A DNA stretch of 64,000 nucleotides from Flavobacterium hibernum (GCF_000832125.1 NZ_JPRK01000004.1:1-64000); one strand, 5' to 3'; positions 1-10,409 are shown, numbered from the stretch's first letter. The notes: a model not told the origin generated them from the letters alone. Numbers and translations are program-made.

Positions 1-63
1 GATAAAAGAACTATTGAGGTTGATAAAAACTTCTATGTTACGAGTTCTAATATAGTTGAATAA
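1..63 (+). CDS. C-terminal tail of an unidentified protein (partial)
   Basis: An open frame enters at base 1 and ends at TAA 61-63, giving 20 residues ending SSNIVE. A rho-independent terminator follows 20 bases later (83-123), which supports a real gene end on this strand. The fragment is too short to assign a family or function. Confidence 0.5.
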   Translation, partial: DKRTIEVDKNFYVTSSNIVE

Positions 64-82
64 AAATTCGGAAAATTTTAAT

Positions 83-123
83 AAAAAAATCCCAAATTCC
101 AATTGTGGAGTTTGGGATTTTTT
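83..123 (+). terminator. rho-independent terminator after the partial gene
   Basis: The hairpin has AAAAAATCCCAAA paired with TTTGGGATTTTTT around a TCCAattgTGGA inner stem, and ends in a T-run. The A-rich 5' flank means it could also act on the minus strand for the gene at 417-1961. Confidence 0.75.
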
Positions 124-132
124 ACGTTTAGT

Positions 133-165
133 AAACCCAACAGGTTTTAAAAACCTGTCGGGTTT
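133..165. repeat. small intergenic palindrome
   Basis: AAACCC(a)ACAGGTTTT is followed by its near-complete inverse AAAACCTGT(c)GGGTTT. It has no T-run and lies between two converging genes. It resembles dispersed palindromic elements rather than a terminator. Confidence 0.55.
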
Positions 166-192
166 GAATTAAATATATTTTAGATAAAGTAT

Positions 193-292
193 GTCATTTC
201 GACGAAGGAGAAATCTTCGCAAAAAGCTCGACAAAGTTTAGTGCTTTTAGGAGCGGAGTTACTTGCGAAGATTTCTCCTTCGTCGAAATGAC
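193..292. repeat. long palindromic element, copy A (GACGAAGGAG outer / CTTCGC inner stem)
   Basis: The 30-base arm 193-222 (starting GTCATTTCGACGAAGG) is the perfect inverse of arm 263-292. The 40-base centre contains CTCGACAAAG and ends in AGTTACT. It is the first of six related elements in this window (copies near 18643, 21597, 29412, 59213 and 60490). All lie in gene-free gaps, none encodes a protein, and there are no insertion-sequence ends. Confidence 0.85.
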
Positions 293-322
293 AAATATTA
301 CGTAGTAATTTTACGCGTAAAC

Positions 323-351
323 CTTTGTCAAAGTTTTAAACTTTGACAAAG
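323..351. repeat. perfect 29-base palindrome
   Basis: CTTTGTCAAAGTTT (323-336) and AAACTTTGACAAAG (338-351) are exact inverses around one T. A further TCCCGA..TCGGGA palindrome follows at 380-395. With 133-165 and 193-292 this makes 64-416 almost entirely palindromic. No gene was seen there. Confidence 0.7.
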
Positions 352-416
352 ATAGTACAGCAAATAATTTGGAATTTGGTCCCGAAGCCTCGGGATAAAA
401 ATTGGAATTTAAAACC

Positions 417-1961
417 TTAACGACTATTCAATTTTGCTTTCTCTTTAATAATATCAGCAATTTTACGGTTTTCGATTTTACTTTCAAGCCAGGAAATAAT
501 ATCTAAATACAGGAAAGCTCTTTTTTCGTAAGTGTTTTTCTCTAGTTCGATAAATCGTAAACGCATTTTGATAAATTCCTTTTTAATATCGGCAGGATAA
601 AAATTGTTTAGATTTTTTAAGAACTTGATAATTTCTTTTTGAACTTCGTGTAAGTCGTTCATTTTTAGCAAGAACTTATAGGTGTTTTTTAGATGATTTT
701 CAAGGTAATAATCTTTACCTAATTCATAATGTGTAATTAAGGACAAAAGTCTGGCAAAACACATTAAATCCTCACGCATAGATAAGTTCTTGTTATTGAT
801 AATTTTATCCAGATAATAAATACATTCGTTATACTTTTCGTTACCAAAGTAAATTGACGCAATCTTATAATAAAACAACATCTCGTGATGTTCGTCAAGA
901 TGTTCACTGTGTATTTTTATCTTTTCAAGTATCTCTGGAATTAGATATTCGCTTTCAGCGAAAGTTCCTTCCAGAATATGTAAGTTTAACTTATTGTTAT
1001 AAACGTATAAAAATGATAATGATGCAATGTTGTCGTTTACAGGAAATTTAGGATCTTCGATGGTTTCCTCTAAAAGCGTTAAGTATTTTTTGAAATTAGA
1101 TTTGTATTTCAGCATATACAGCGATTCCAAAAAGTAGTGATTTCCTTTTAAGAAAAATACCGGATTCTGAATAATCATATTCGGATTATCATAAAACAAA
1201 GTCACCCATTTATAAGCATATTTATAACTCGCTAAGAAATCCTGAACTAAGAAACTTCTCCACAAATTAGCATTATAAAACCAATACTTTTCGCGGAAAC
1301 CAAATTTACTTTCGTCTAGTTTTGCAATGTGCTTATTAAAATAATCATCAATATATTTATATTCTTCATCACTTTTTACGTAACCCGTTTTTAACATGAT
1401 TCCGTACAACTGAAGCGATAAATTAGATAATTTACTTGAAATGGTATTTCTGTAATTCAATTCCTTTGCCTGAATAACCAGTTCGTCGGCACGTCCTTGA
1501 ATACTTCGGGTAATATATTGCGATTCGATTAGTTTTTCGAATTCTACAATTTCATACGCCATATATTTTTCGTCATTTTCGAGCGCAACGATTTTAGTTT
1601 TATCCAAAATCTTTAAACTCTGTTTGTATAATCCTTTATTATATAGAATTACCGCAAAGTCTATTTGTTCGCGCAATTGATATCGAATGTTCTGACTTGG
1701 AATATTCAATCGAATACTCACTAATATTTGCTTGTATAAGTATGATTTTAAATTAGATAACTGTACTTTCTTGATGATTCCGCTCTTTAAGATAAGCTTT
1801 TCATCGTAGTTTTCAGATTTATCTAAAATATTAAACAATTCGATGAATTTAGTATTTGAACTTGTCTCTAAACGGCTTGCAAAAATCTTAAACTGTCTTT
1901 TTTCGGACTTAGAAAGGGACTTTATTAATACAAATAAAAAATCTTTTTGATGGTTAGCCAT
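417..1961 (-). CDS. uncharacterised alpha-helical repeat protein (TPR-like)
   Basis: A 514-residue protein with no signal peptide or membrane segment, so probably cytoplasmic. It is rich in Leu, Lys, Tyr and Glu and looks like successive antiparallel helix pairs of the tetratricopeptide type (for example around residues 95-130, 325-400 and 470-510). I do not recognise a named family or catalytic motif. It starts at ATG 1959-1961 with an A/T-rich leader. It is divergent from leuA, with about 150 bases between the starts, so the two could share a regulatory region. A scaffold or protein-interaction role is only an inference. Confidence 0.75.
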   Translation of the reverse strand: MANHQKDFLFVLIKSLSKSEKRQFKIFASRLETSSNTKFIELFNILDKSENYDEKLILKSGIIKKVQLSNLKSYLYKQILVSIRLNIPSQNIRYQLREQIDFAVILYNKGLYKQSLKILDKTKIVALENDEKYMAYEIVEFEKLIESQYITRSIQGRADELVIQAKELNYRNTISSKLSNLSLQLYGIMLKTGYVKSDEEYKYIDDYFNKHIAKLDESKFGFREKYWFYNANLWRSFLVQDFLASYKYAYKWVTLFYDNPNMIIQNPVFFLKGNHYFLESLYMLKYKSNFKKYLTLLEETIEDPKFPVNDNIASLSFLYVYNNKLNLHILEGTFAESEYLIPEILEKIKIHSEHLDEHHEMLFYYKIASIYFGNEKYNECIYYLDKIINNKNLSMREDLMCFARLLSLITHYELGKDYYLENHLKNTYKFLLKMNDLHEVQKEIIKFLKNLNNFYPADIKKEFIKMRLRFIELEKNTYEKRAFLYLDIISWLESKIENRKIADIIKEKAKLNSR

Positions 1962-2027
1962 TGTAAAATATAATAATGTAACTTATTGGTTTTTAGTTAT
2001 TTAATACGTTATAAATTGTTTTATGAA

Positions 2028-2060
2028 CAGTATAATTTCATTAAAATGAATTTCATACTG
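2028..2060. promoter_or_regulatory. inverted repeat upstream of leuA (candidate operator)
   Basis: CAGTATaatTTCATT (2028 onward) is mirrored by AATGAAtttCATACTG ending at 2060. The outer CAGTAT/ATACTG arms are exact. It lies 14-46 bases upstream of the leuA -7 box, where a repressor or activator could act. The binding protein is unknown. Confidence 0.45.
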
Positions 2061-2073
2061 CTGAAGTACAATA

Positions 2074-2081
2074 TATATTTG
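2074..2081 (+). promoter_or_regulatory. Bacteroidota-type -7 box for leuA
   Basis: TATATTTG matches the TAnnTTTG -7 consensus of the primary sigma factor in Bacteroidota. It ends 29 bases before the leuA ATG, leaving a short 5' leader with no room for an attenuator. No strong -33 TTG is visible. Confidence 0.55.
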
Positions 2082-2110
2082 TTATCAAGATGTGAAATTA
2101 CATTAAATAA

Positions 2111-3292
<1,182 letters not shown>

Positions 3293-3382
3293 TTAGAGAA
3301 TAGAAAATAGAGCAAAGAGTTAAGAAGAAAGAAAATAGATTAAAGAGAAAAAAGGATTTAAATACATAAAGAACGAGACGTT

Positions 3383-4501
3383 ATGAATTTGAAAATAGCA
3401 GTTTTACCAGGAGATGGTATTGGACCAGAAGTAATCTTACAAGCCAAAAAAGCTTTATATGCTATTGGTGAAGTGTACAATCATGAATTTGTTTTTGAGG
3501 AGGCACTCATGGGGGCAATTGCTATTGATAAAACAGGAAATCCTTTGCCGGAACAAACCTTAAATCTTTGTTTAAACACAGATGCAGTTTTATTTGGTGC
3601 TATTGGAGATCCAAAATATGATAATAATCCAAACGCAAAAGTTCGTCCGGAGCAAGGATTGTTAAAATTGCGTAAAGAGTTAGGTTTATTCGCTAACATT
3701 CGTCCTATAAAACCTTATAAATCGTTAATCGATTCTTCTCCTTTAAAAAGAGAAATTATCGAGGGAGCCGATTTTACTATTTTCAGAGAATTAACAGGTG
3801 GTGCATATTTTGGAGCCAAAACATTAAATGAAGAAGGAACACATGCTTCAGATTTATGTGAGTATTCAGAAGAAGAAATTACCAGAATTGCACATTTGGC
3901 TTTTAAATCGGCACAAAATCGTCGTAAAAAGTTAACAATGGTTGACAAAGCAAATGTTTTAGAAACCTCTAGATTATGGAGAAAAGTAGTTCAGAAAGTG
4001 GGCGAGAGTTATCCGGATGTTGCTTTAGATTTTTTATTTGTAGATAATGCCGCAATGCAAATTATCTTAAATCCTAAACAATTTGATGTGATTTTGACAG
4101 AAAATTTATTTGGAGATATATTATCAGATGAAGCAAGCGTAATTACAGGTTCTATTGGTTTATTGGCTTCGGCATCTTTAGGAGAAAAAAATGCGCTTTT
4201 CGAACCAATCCACGGTTCTTATCCTCAGGCAAAAGGAAAAAATATTGCCAATCCAATTGCTTCAATTTTATCGGCTGCAATGTTGTTAGAACATTTTGGT
4301 TTATTTAAAGAAGCAAAAGTAATTTATCAGGCAGTAGAAAAAGCTATTGAGTTTAAAGTTGTTACAACAGATTTAAAAGCAGATTCAAAATTTGGTACAA
4401 ATGAAGTAGGGGAGTTTGTTTCTAATTTCATTTTTAGTAAAGATGATCTGTTATATTTTAATAATGACAATGTTAGTATTGGTCAATCGACAATTGTTTA
4501 A
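3383..4501 (+). CDS. leuB: 3-isopropylmalate dehydrogenase
   Basis: NAD-dependent oxidative decarboxylation of 3-isopropylmalate in leucine synthesis. The 372-residue protein begins with IAVLPGDGIGPEV (residues 5-17), carries the IFRELTGGAYFG substrate loop (133-144), and has ENLFGDILSDEAS, where the Asp residues bind divalent metal. It follows leuA after a 90-base purine-rich spacer and is probably co-transcribed. The isomerase genes leuC and leuD that work between LeuA and LeuB are not adjacent. Confidence 0.93.
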   Translation: MNLKIAVLPGDGIGPEVILQAKKALYAIGEVYNHEFVFEEALMGAIAIDKTGNPLPEQTLNLCLNTDAVLFGAIGDPKYDNNPNAKVRPEQGLLKLRKELGLFANIRPIKPYKSLIDSSPLKREIIEGADFTIFRELTGGAYFGAKTLNEEGTHASDLCEYSEEEITRIAHLAFKSAQNRRKKLTMVDKANVLETSRLWRKVVQKVGESYPDVALDFLFVDNAAMQIILNPKQFDVILTENLFGDILSDEASVITGSIGLLASASLGEKNALFEPIHGSYPQAKGKNIANPIASILSAAMLLEHFGLFKEAKVIYQAVEKAIEFKVVTTDLKADSKFGTNEVGEFVSNFIFSKDDLLYFNNDNVSIGQSTIV

Positions 4502-4583
4502 GGTTTTTATTAAAAATATGAATTAAATAACAAGAAGTATAGAAAATGTTGAGATTTTATTTTTTTAGTCCTATAAGTTTTCA

Positions 4584-4591
4584 TACTTTTG
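4584..4591 (+). promoter_or_regulatory. -7 box of the ilv operon promoter
   Basis: TACTTTTG matches TAnnTTTG and lies 22 bases upstream of the leader-peptide ATG at 4613. No convincing TTG is present at the usual 19-21-base spacing, so the -33 element is weak or absent. Confidence 0.6.
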
Positions 4592-4612
4592 TGACACTAA
4601 AAAAATAGAAAG

Positions 4613-4687
4613 ATGCAAATCTCAATTATTATTACTTCTGTCGTTGTTGTCAATGTGATTCACACATATGCATCGGGAATGGTATAA
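4613..4687 (+). CDS. ilv operon leader peptide (Ile/Val-rich, 24 residues)
   Basis: The short frame encodes a 24-residue peptide beginning MQISIIITSVVVVNVIH and ending SGMV. Five residues are Ile, six are Val and none is Leu. Three Ile codons in a row and four Val codons in a row are the hallmark of a ribosome-stalling control peptide. It sits between a -7 box and a terminator 84 bases upstream of ilvD. Its role is to report charged tRNA-Ile and tRNA-Val levels, not to make a functional protein. Confidence 0.85.
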   Translation: MQISIIITSVVVVNVIHTYASGMV

Positions 4688-4741
4688 ATATAATTGAAAA
4701 ACTATATTACAAACCTTCCAAATACTGGAAGGTTTTTTTTT
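4676..4741 (+). promoter_or_regulatory. ilv attenuator: antiterminator and terminator
   Basis: The terminator is AACCTTCCA / TGGAAGGTT (4712-4720 with 4726-4734) plus a T-run. A competing stem is visible: GGAA(t)GGT at 4676-4683 can pair with ACCTTCC at 4713-4719, stacked on AATATA/TATATT (4687-4692 with 4703-4708). The upstream strand overlaps the last codons and ends just before the stop of the leader peptide. A ribosome reaching the stop would cover it and allow termination. A ribosome stalled on Ile/Val codons would leave it free to block the terminator. Pairings were found by eye; no free energies were computed. Confidence 0.8.
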
Positions 4742-4770
4742 GAACAAAAATTAAAATAAAATATTACATA

Positions 4771-6444
4771 ATGGAATTAAATAAGTACAGCAAAACCATC
4801 ACTCAAGATCAAACACAACCTGCGGCGCAAGCGATGTTGTACGGTATTGGTTTAACTGAAGAAGATTTAAAAAAAGCACAAGTAGGTATTGTGAGCATGG
4901 GTTACGATGGTAACACTTGCAACATGCACTTAAATGATTTAGCAAAAGATGTTAAAAAAGGTGTTTGGGATGTAGATCTGGTCGGACTTATTTTTAATAC
5001 CATTGGTGTTAGTGACGGAATTTCAAACGGAACTGAAGGAATGCGTTTTTCCCTAGTTTCTCGTGATGTAATCGCAGATTCTATTGAAACAGTTGCGGGA
5101 GCACAATGGTACGATAGTATTATTGCAATTCCTGGTTGTGATAAAAATATGCCTGGAGCGTTAATCGCAATGGGAAGATTAAATCGCCCGTCTCTTATGG
5201 TTTACGGAGGATCAATTCACTCTGGAAAATGGAAAGGTGAATCTTTGAATATTGTTTCTGCTTTTGAAGCTTTAGGAAAAAAAGTAAAAAACGAAATAAC
5301 TCCTGAAGATTTTAAAGGAGTTATTCAAAATGCATGTCCTGGAGCAGGAGCCTGTGGTGGTATGTATACTGCAAATACAATGTCATCTGCAATTGAAGCA
5401 TTAGGAATGAGTTTGCCATACAGCTCTTCAAACCCTGCATTAAGTCAGGATAAAAGAGACGAATGTCTTGCTGCCGGAGCTGCAATTAAAATTTTATTAG
5501 AAAAAGACATTAAGCCTAGAGATATCATGACTCGTAAAGCTTTTGAAAATGCTATTACAATTGTAGCAGTTTTAGGAGGGTCTACAAACGCAGTTATGCA
5601 CTTAATCGCAATGGCTCACTCAGTTGATATCAAAATCACTTTGGATGATTTTCAGGCTATTAATGACAGAACTCCTGTATTGGCCGATATGAAACCAAGT
5701 GGTAAATATATGATGGAAGATATTCACGCTGCAGGAGGAATTCCTTCAGTAATGAAATATTTATTAAGTGTCGGTTTAATTCACGGAGATTGTTTAACAG
5801 TAACAGGAAAAACTGTAGCCGAAAATTTAGCCGAAGTTCCAGATTTACAAGATGGACAAGAAGTAATTCATGAAATTCAAAAAGCTTTAAAACCAACAGG
5901 AAATATTCAGGTTTTATACGGAAACCTTGCTTCAGAGGGTGCTGTAGCAAAAATCAGTGGAAAAGAAGGAGAATATTTTGAAGGTCCAGCTGTTGTTTTT
6001 GAAGGTGAATTTGAAGTAATTCCAGGTCTTGAGGCTGGAAAAATAAAACCAGGTAATGTAGTCGTCATCAGGTATTGTGGACCTAAAGGTGGTCCGGGGA
6101 TGCCTGAAATGCTGAAACCTACATCTGCGATTATTGGAGCTGGATTAGGAGGCAGTTGTGCTCTTATTACAGACGGTAGATTCTCTGGAGGTTCGCATGG
6201 CTTTGTTGTAGGACACATTACACCAGAAGCATATGATGGTGGTGGTATTGCTTTAGTTAAAGATGGAGATTTAATTGCTATCGATGCTGTAAATAATACA
6301 ATCAACCTAAAAATATCTGACGAAGAATTTGCAGCAAGAAAAGCGGCTTGGGTTCAACCGCCGTTGAAAGTTACAAAAGGAGTTTTACTTAAATACGCAA
6401 GATCGGTTTCAAGCGCTTCTACAGGTTGCGTTACCGATAATTAA
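4771..6444 (+). CDS. ilvD: dihydroxy-acid dehydratase
   Basis: Dehydrates 2,3-dihydroxy-3-methyl acids to 2-oxo acids, the third common step of Ile and Val synthesis. At 557 residues it is the usual length. Cys50 (GNTC), Cys123 ([10 protein letters not shown]) and Cys195 (GACGGMYT) are the three cysteines expected to ligate the Fe-S cluster. The C-terminal half has [14 protein letters not shown] dehydratase motifs, here [16 protein letters not shown]. It is the first structural gene after the attenuator and is followed by ilvB after a 169-base palindromic spacer. Confidence 0.95.
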   Translation: MELNKYSKTITQDQTQPAAQAMLYGIGLTEEDLKKAQVGIVSMGYDGNTCNMHLNDLAKDVKKGVWDVDLVGLIFNTIGVSDGISNGTEGMRFSLVSRDVIADSIETVAGAQWYDSIIAIPGCDKNMPGALIAMGRLNRPSLMVYGGSIHSGKWKGESLNIVSAFEALGKKVKNEITPEDFKGVIQNACPGAGACGGMYTANTMSSAIEALGMSLPYSSSNPALSQDKRDECLAAGAAIKILLEKDIKPRDIMTRKAFENAITIVAVLGGSTNAVMHLIAMAHSVDIKITLDDFQAINDRTPVLADMKPSGKYMMEDIHAAGGIPSVMKYLLSVGLIHGDCLTVTGKTVAENLAEVPDLQDGQEVIHEIQKALKPTGNIQVLYGNLASEGAVAKISGKEGEYFEGPAVVFEGEFEVIPGLEAGKIKPGNVVVIRYCGPKGGPGMPEMLKPTSAIIGAGLGGSCALITDGRFSGGSHGFVVGHITPEAYDGGGIALVKDGDLIAIDAVNNTINLKISDEEFAARKAAWVQPPLKVTKGVLLKYARSVSSASTGCVTDN

Positions 6445-6455
6445 TTATTAAATAA

Positions 6456-6600
6456 CAATATCAAAAATCAATATCAATGACAATGTCAAAAATCAAATAG
6501 CAATAAAAATATAAAAAAGTCAATTTAAAATTTAACATTGAAATTGATTTTTGATATTGCTATTGAATTTTGAAATTGAATTTTGTAATTGATTTTTGAA
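6456..6600. repeat. AT-rich inverted repeat cluster between ilvD and ilvB
   Basis: Several ATCAAAAATCAA / CAATATCAA units in the left half are answered by TTGATTTTTGATATTG and ATTGAATTTTGAAATTG in the right half, so the transcript can fold into one or more long weak hairpins. There is no T-run terminator. It looks like a simple-sequence-derived palindrome inside the operon and may affect mRNA stability or relative expression. Confidence 0.5.
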
Positions 6601-6613
6601 AACAAAATATACT

Positions 6614-8302
6614 ATGAAAATATCAGGGGCAGAAGCCGTTATAAGATGTTTATTAGCAGAAGGAGTAGATTTGGTTTATGGATATCCAGGAGGAGCAATC
6701 ATGCCGGTTTACGACGAATTATATAAATTTCAAGATCAATTACACCACGTTCTAGTTCGTCATGAACAAGGTGCAACACACGCAGCCCAAGGGTATGCGA
6801 GAGCAACAGGAAAAGTAGGAGTGGCTATTGCGACTTCTGGACCAGGTGCGACAAATTTAGTTACCGGAATTGCAGATGCTCAAATCGATTCAACTCCAAT
6901 GGTTTGTATTACAGGGCAAGTTGGAAAACATTTATTAGGTTCTGATGCTTTTCAGGAAACTGATATTATCGGAATTTCGACTCCGGTTACAAAATGGAAT
7001 TATCAGATTACAGAAGCTTCAGAGATTCCTGAAATCATTGCAAAAGCATTTTTTATTGCACGTTCAGGTCGTCCGGGGCCAGTATTAATTGATATTACTA
7101 AAAATGCTCAGTTTGATGAGTTTGATTTTAGTTACGAAAAATGTACTTCAATTAGAAGCTATGTTCCAGTTCCGAAATTAAAACTAGATAAAGTTGCAGA
7201 AGCTGCTGCTTTGATTAATAATGCAAAAAAACCTTTTATTGTTTTTGGTCAGGGAATTATTCTTGGTCAAGCCGAAGAACAATTAAAAGCTTTTATTGAA
7301 AAATCTGGTGTTCCGGCCGGTTGGACTATTTTAGGACTTTCAGCTTTACCAACAGACCATCCGTTAAACGTTGGAATGTTAGGAATGCATGGAAATTACG
7401 GTCCTAATAAGCTAACGAACGAATGTGATGTTTTAATTGCGTTAGGAATGCGTTTTGATGATCGTGTTACAGGTAGTTTAAAAACATATGCAAAACAAGC
7501 GAAAGTAATTCACTTTGAAATTGATCCAGCTGAAATTGATAAAAACGTAAAAACTGAAGTAGCAGTTTTAGGAGATGTAAAAGAAGCTTTAAATGCATTA
7601 TTGCCTTTAATTGAAAAGAAATCTCATGAAGCTTGGCACAATGAATTTAAAGAATTTGATAAAATTGAGTTTGATTCAGTAATAAAAGAAGAATTAAATC
7701 CAACAAATAATAAAGGAATTTCTATGGGTGAAACTATGGAAATGATAAATAAACACTCAAAAGGCGACGCAATTATCGTTTCAGATGTTGGACAACACCA
7801 AATGTTTGCGTGTCGTTATGCTAAATTTAATTCGACCAAAAGTAATATCACTTCTGGTGGTTTAGGAACAATGGGATTTGCTTTACCAGCTGCAATTGGA
7901 GCTAAAATGGGAAGACCGGATCGTGAAGTAGTAGCAATTATTGGAGATGGAGGTTTTCAAATGACAATTCAGGAATTAGGAACAATCTTTCAGACACAAG
8001 TGCCTGTTAAAATTGTAATCTTAAACAATGAATTTTTAGGAATGGTACGTCAATGGCAAGAATTGTTTTTTGACAACAGATATGCGTCAACAAAAATGAT
8101 CAATCCAAATTTTGTTGCAATTGCCGAAGGATATCATATCAAATCTAAAAAAGTAACTCAAAGAGAAGATTTAGATGCAGCAGTAGCAGAAATGTTGGCT
8201 TCAAAAGATTCTTATTTCTTAGAAGTTATGGTCGAAAAAGAGAACAATGTTTTTCCAATGATTCCAACAGGAGCGTGTGTTTCTGAAATTAGATTAAGCT
8301 AG
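6614..8302 (+). CDS. ilvB: acetolactate synthase, catalytic subunit
   Basis: Thiamine-diphosphate enzyme that joins two pyruvates, or pyruvate plus 2-oxobutyrate, at the first common step of Val and Ile synthesis. ATG 6614 gives 562 residues starting MKISGAEAV. A TTG 18 bases upstream would add residues but is less likely. The YGYPGGAI start, the RHEQGATHAAQGYARATGK segment with the catalytic Glu, and the C-terminal GDGGFQM..LNN thiamine-diphosphate motif are all intact. The regulatory subunit IlvN follows. Confidence 0.95.
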   Translation: MKISGAEAVIRCLLAEGVDLVYGYPGGAIMPVYDELYKFQDQLHHVLVRHEQGATHAAQGYARATGKVGVAIATSGPGATNLVTGIADAQIDSTPMVCITGQVGKHLLGSDAFQETDIIGISTPVTKWNYQITEASEIPEIIAKAFFIARSGRPGPVLIDITKNAQFDEFDFSYEKCTSIRSYVPVPKLKLDKVAEAAALINNAKKPFIVFGQGIILGQAEEQLKAFIEKSGVPAGWTILGLSALPTDHPLNVGMLGMHGNYGPNKLTNECDVLIALGMRFDDRVTGSLKTYAKQAKVIHFEIDPAEIDKNVKTEVAVLGDVKEALNALLPLIEKKSHEAWHNEFKEFDKIEFDSVIKEELNPTNNKGISMGETMEMINKHSKGDAIIVSDVGQHQMFACRYAKFNSTKSNITSGGLGTMGFALPAAIGAKMGRPDREVVAIIGDGGFQMTIQELGTIFQTQVPVKIVILNNEFLGMVRQWQELFFDNRYASTKMINPNFVAIAEGYHIKSKKVTQREDLDAAVAEMLASKDSYFLEVMVEKENNVFPMIPTGACVSEIRLS

Positions 8303-8315
8303 AAAAAAGTTTCAA

Positions 8316-8333
8316 TCCCGATAATTATCGGGA
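8316..8333. repeat. 18-base perfect palindrome between ilvB and ilvN
   Basis: TCCCGATAATTATCGGGA is fully self-complementary and occupies much of the 51-base ilvB-ilvN spacer. A sibling with a different centre, TCCCGAAGCCTCGGGA, lies at 380-395. There is no T-run. It may be a processing site or one of a dispersed small palindrome family. Confidence 0.6.
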
Positions 8334-8353
8334 ATAAAAAACGATAAAAAAAC

Positions 8354-8875
8354 ATGGAAGATAAGACATTTACCATATCGGTATATTCAGAAAATAATGT
8401 AGGATTGTTGAATAGAATATCAGGAATATTCTTAAAGCGTCACATTAATATATTAAGTCTAAACGTTTCAGAATCAGAAATAGAGAATGTTTCTAGGTTT
8501 ATCATTGTAGTAAATACAACAGAAAAATGGGTTCAGAATATTGTTGGACAAATTGAAAAACAAATTGAAGTTATAAAAGCTTTTTATCACACAGATGAAG
8601 AAACTATTTTTCTTGAAAATGCTTTGTTTAAAATAGCTTCAAGTTTGTTATTTGATGAAAAACAAATACAAAATATCATTAAAGAAAGTCAATCGACAAT
8701 CGTAACTGTTTCTCGTGATTTTTTTGTGATTTCAAAATCAGGAAGACGTTCTGAAATTGAGGAATTATACGAAAAATTCAAACCTTACGGCATTATGCAA
8801 TTTGTTCGTTCAGGCAGAATATCAGTTTCTAAACAAAAAATGGAAATTTCAACATTATTAGAATCATTCAAATAG
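8354..8875 (+). CDS. ilvN: acetolactate synthase, regulatory subunit
   Basis: Binds the catalytic subunit, raises its activity and confers valine feedback. The 173-residue protein opens with an ACT domain (TFTISVYSENNVGLLNRISGIFLKR within the first 30 residues), followed by the conserved C-terminal domain that ends in RSGRISVSKQ. The length is normal for IlvN/IlvH. It starts 51 bases after ilvB. Confidence 0.92.
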   Translation: MEDKTFTISVYSENNVGLLNRISGIFLKRHINILSLNVSESEIENVSRFIIVVNTTEKWVQNIVGQIEKQIEVIKAFYHTDEETIFLENALFKIASSLLFDEKQIQNIIKESQSTIVTVSRDFFVISKSGRRSEIEELYEKFKPYGIMQFVRSGRISVSKQKMEISTLLESFK

Positions 8876-8939
8876 AATAATCTTAGTTACATATTAATCA
8901 AATATTAAATTACAACATTCATTAAATATTAAAAACAAA

Positions 8940-10409
8940 ATGGCAAATTATTTCAATACATTACCACTTAGATTACAATTAGAACAATTAGGAGTTTGCG
9001 AATTTATGGAGCAATCAGAATTTGCTGACGGAATTGCTGCACTTGCAGGAAAAAAAGTTGTCATTGTTGGTTGTGGAGCACAAGGTTTGAATCAAGGTTT
9101 AAACATGAGAGATTCAGGTTTAGATATTTCATATGCATTACGTGCAGATGCAATTGCTGAAAAAAGAGCTTCTTTTAAAAATGCTACTGAAAACGGTTTT
9201 AAAGTAGGTACTTATGAAGAATTAATTCCAACTGCTGACTTAGTTTGTAACTTAACACCAGATAAGCAACATACTGCTGTAGTTACTGCCATTATGCCAT
9301 TAATGAAACAAGGATCTACATTAGCATATTCTCATGGTTTTAATATTGTTGAAGAAGGAATGCAAATTCGTAAAGATATCACAGTAATTATGTGTGCTCC
9401 TAAATGTCCTGGATCTGAGGTTCGTGAAGAATACAAAAGAGGATTTGGTGTACCAACTTTAATTGCAGTTCACCCAGAAAATGATCCAAACGGTTTTGGT
9501 TTAGATCAGGCAAAAGCTTATGCTGTAGCAACTGGAGGACATAAAGCAGGAGTTTTAAAATCATCATTTGTAGCTGAAGTAAAATCAGATTTAATGGGTG
9601 AGCAAACTATCCTTTGCGGATTGTTGCAAACTGGATCTATTTTATGTTTTGATAAAATGGTTGAAAAAGGAATCGATGCTACATATGCTTCAAAATTAAT
9701 TCAATACGGATGGGAAACTATCACAGAAGCTTTGAAACATGGTGGTATCACAAACATGATGGATCGTTTAGATAATCCTTCTAAAATTGAAGCTTACGAA
9801 TTAGCAGATGAATTAAAAGACATCATGCGTCCGTTATTCCAAAAACATCAGGACGATATTATTTCTGGAGAATTCTCAAGAACTATGATGATTGATTGGG
9901 CTAATGACGATGTTAACTTATTGAAATGGAGAGCTGCAACTGGAGAAACTAACTTCGAAAAAACAGCTCCACAAGAAGCTCCAATTTCTGAGCAAGAATA
10001 TTTTGACAATGGAGTTTTAATGATTGCAATGGTAAAAGCTGGTGTAGAGTTAGCTTTTGAAACTATGACTGAAGCTGGAATCATCGAAGAATCTGCTTAC
10101 TACGAGTCGTTACACGAATTGCCATTGATTGCTAATACAATTGCAAGAAAAAAATTATTTGAAATGAACCGTGTAATTTCGGATACGGCAGAATATGGTT
10201 GTTATTTATTTGACCACGCTTGTAAGCCGTTATTGACTGAGTTTATGAAAAAAGTAGAAACAAACATTATAGGAAAACCATTTTCAACTTCAAACGGAGT
10301 AGATAATGCCGTTTTAATTGCGGTAAACAAAGAAATTCGTCAACATCCTATCGAAGAAGTAGGAGAGTGGTTGAGAGAGTCTATGACTGCAATGAAAAAA
10401 ATTGGATAA
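8940..10409 (+). CDS. ilvC: ketol-acid reductoisomerase (class II)
   Basis: Isomerises and reduces acetolactate or acetohydroxybutyrate, the second common step of Val and Ile synthesis. The Rossmann motif [15 protein letters not shown] lies at 41-55. At 489 residues it is the long, E. coli-like class II form with a duplicated knotted C-terminal domain; class I enzymes are about 330 residues. It is the last recognisable gene of the ilv operon. No ilvA follows. Confidence 0.95.
   Translation: MANYFNTLPLRLQLEQLGVCEFMEQSEFADGIAALAGKKVVIVGCGAQGLNQGLNMRDSGLDISYALRADAIAEKRASFKNATENGFKVGTYEELIPTADLVCNLTPDKQHTAVVTAIMPLMKQGSTLAYSHGFNIVEEGMQIRKDITVIMCAPKCPGSEVREEYKRGFGVPTLIAVHPENDPNGFGLDQAKAYAVATGGHKAGVLKSSFVAEVKSDLMGEQTILCGLLQTGSILCFDKMVEKGIDATYASKLIQYGWETITEALKHGGITNMMDRLDNPSKIEAYELADELKDIMRPLFQKHQDDIISGEFSRTMMIDWANDDVNLLKWRAATGETNFEKTAPQEAPISEQEYFDNGVLMIAMVKAGVELAFETMTEAGIIEESAYYESLHELPLIANTIARKKLFEMNRVISDTAEYGCYLFDHACKPLLTEFMKKVETNIIGKPFSTSNGVDNAVLIAVNKEIRQHPIEEVGEWLRESMTAMKKIG

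Noticed and set aside
6596..6613. TTG start giving six extra residues for ilvB
   Set aside because: ATG 6614 gives the normal N-terminus MKISGAEAV and the preceding bases belong to the intergenic palindrome cluster.
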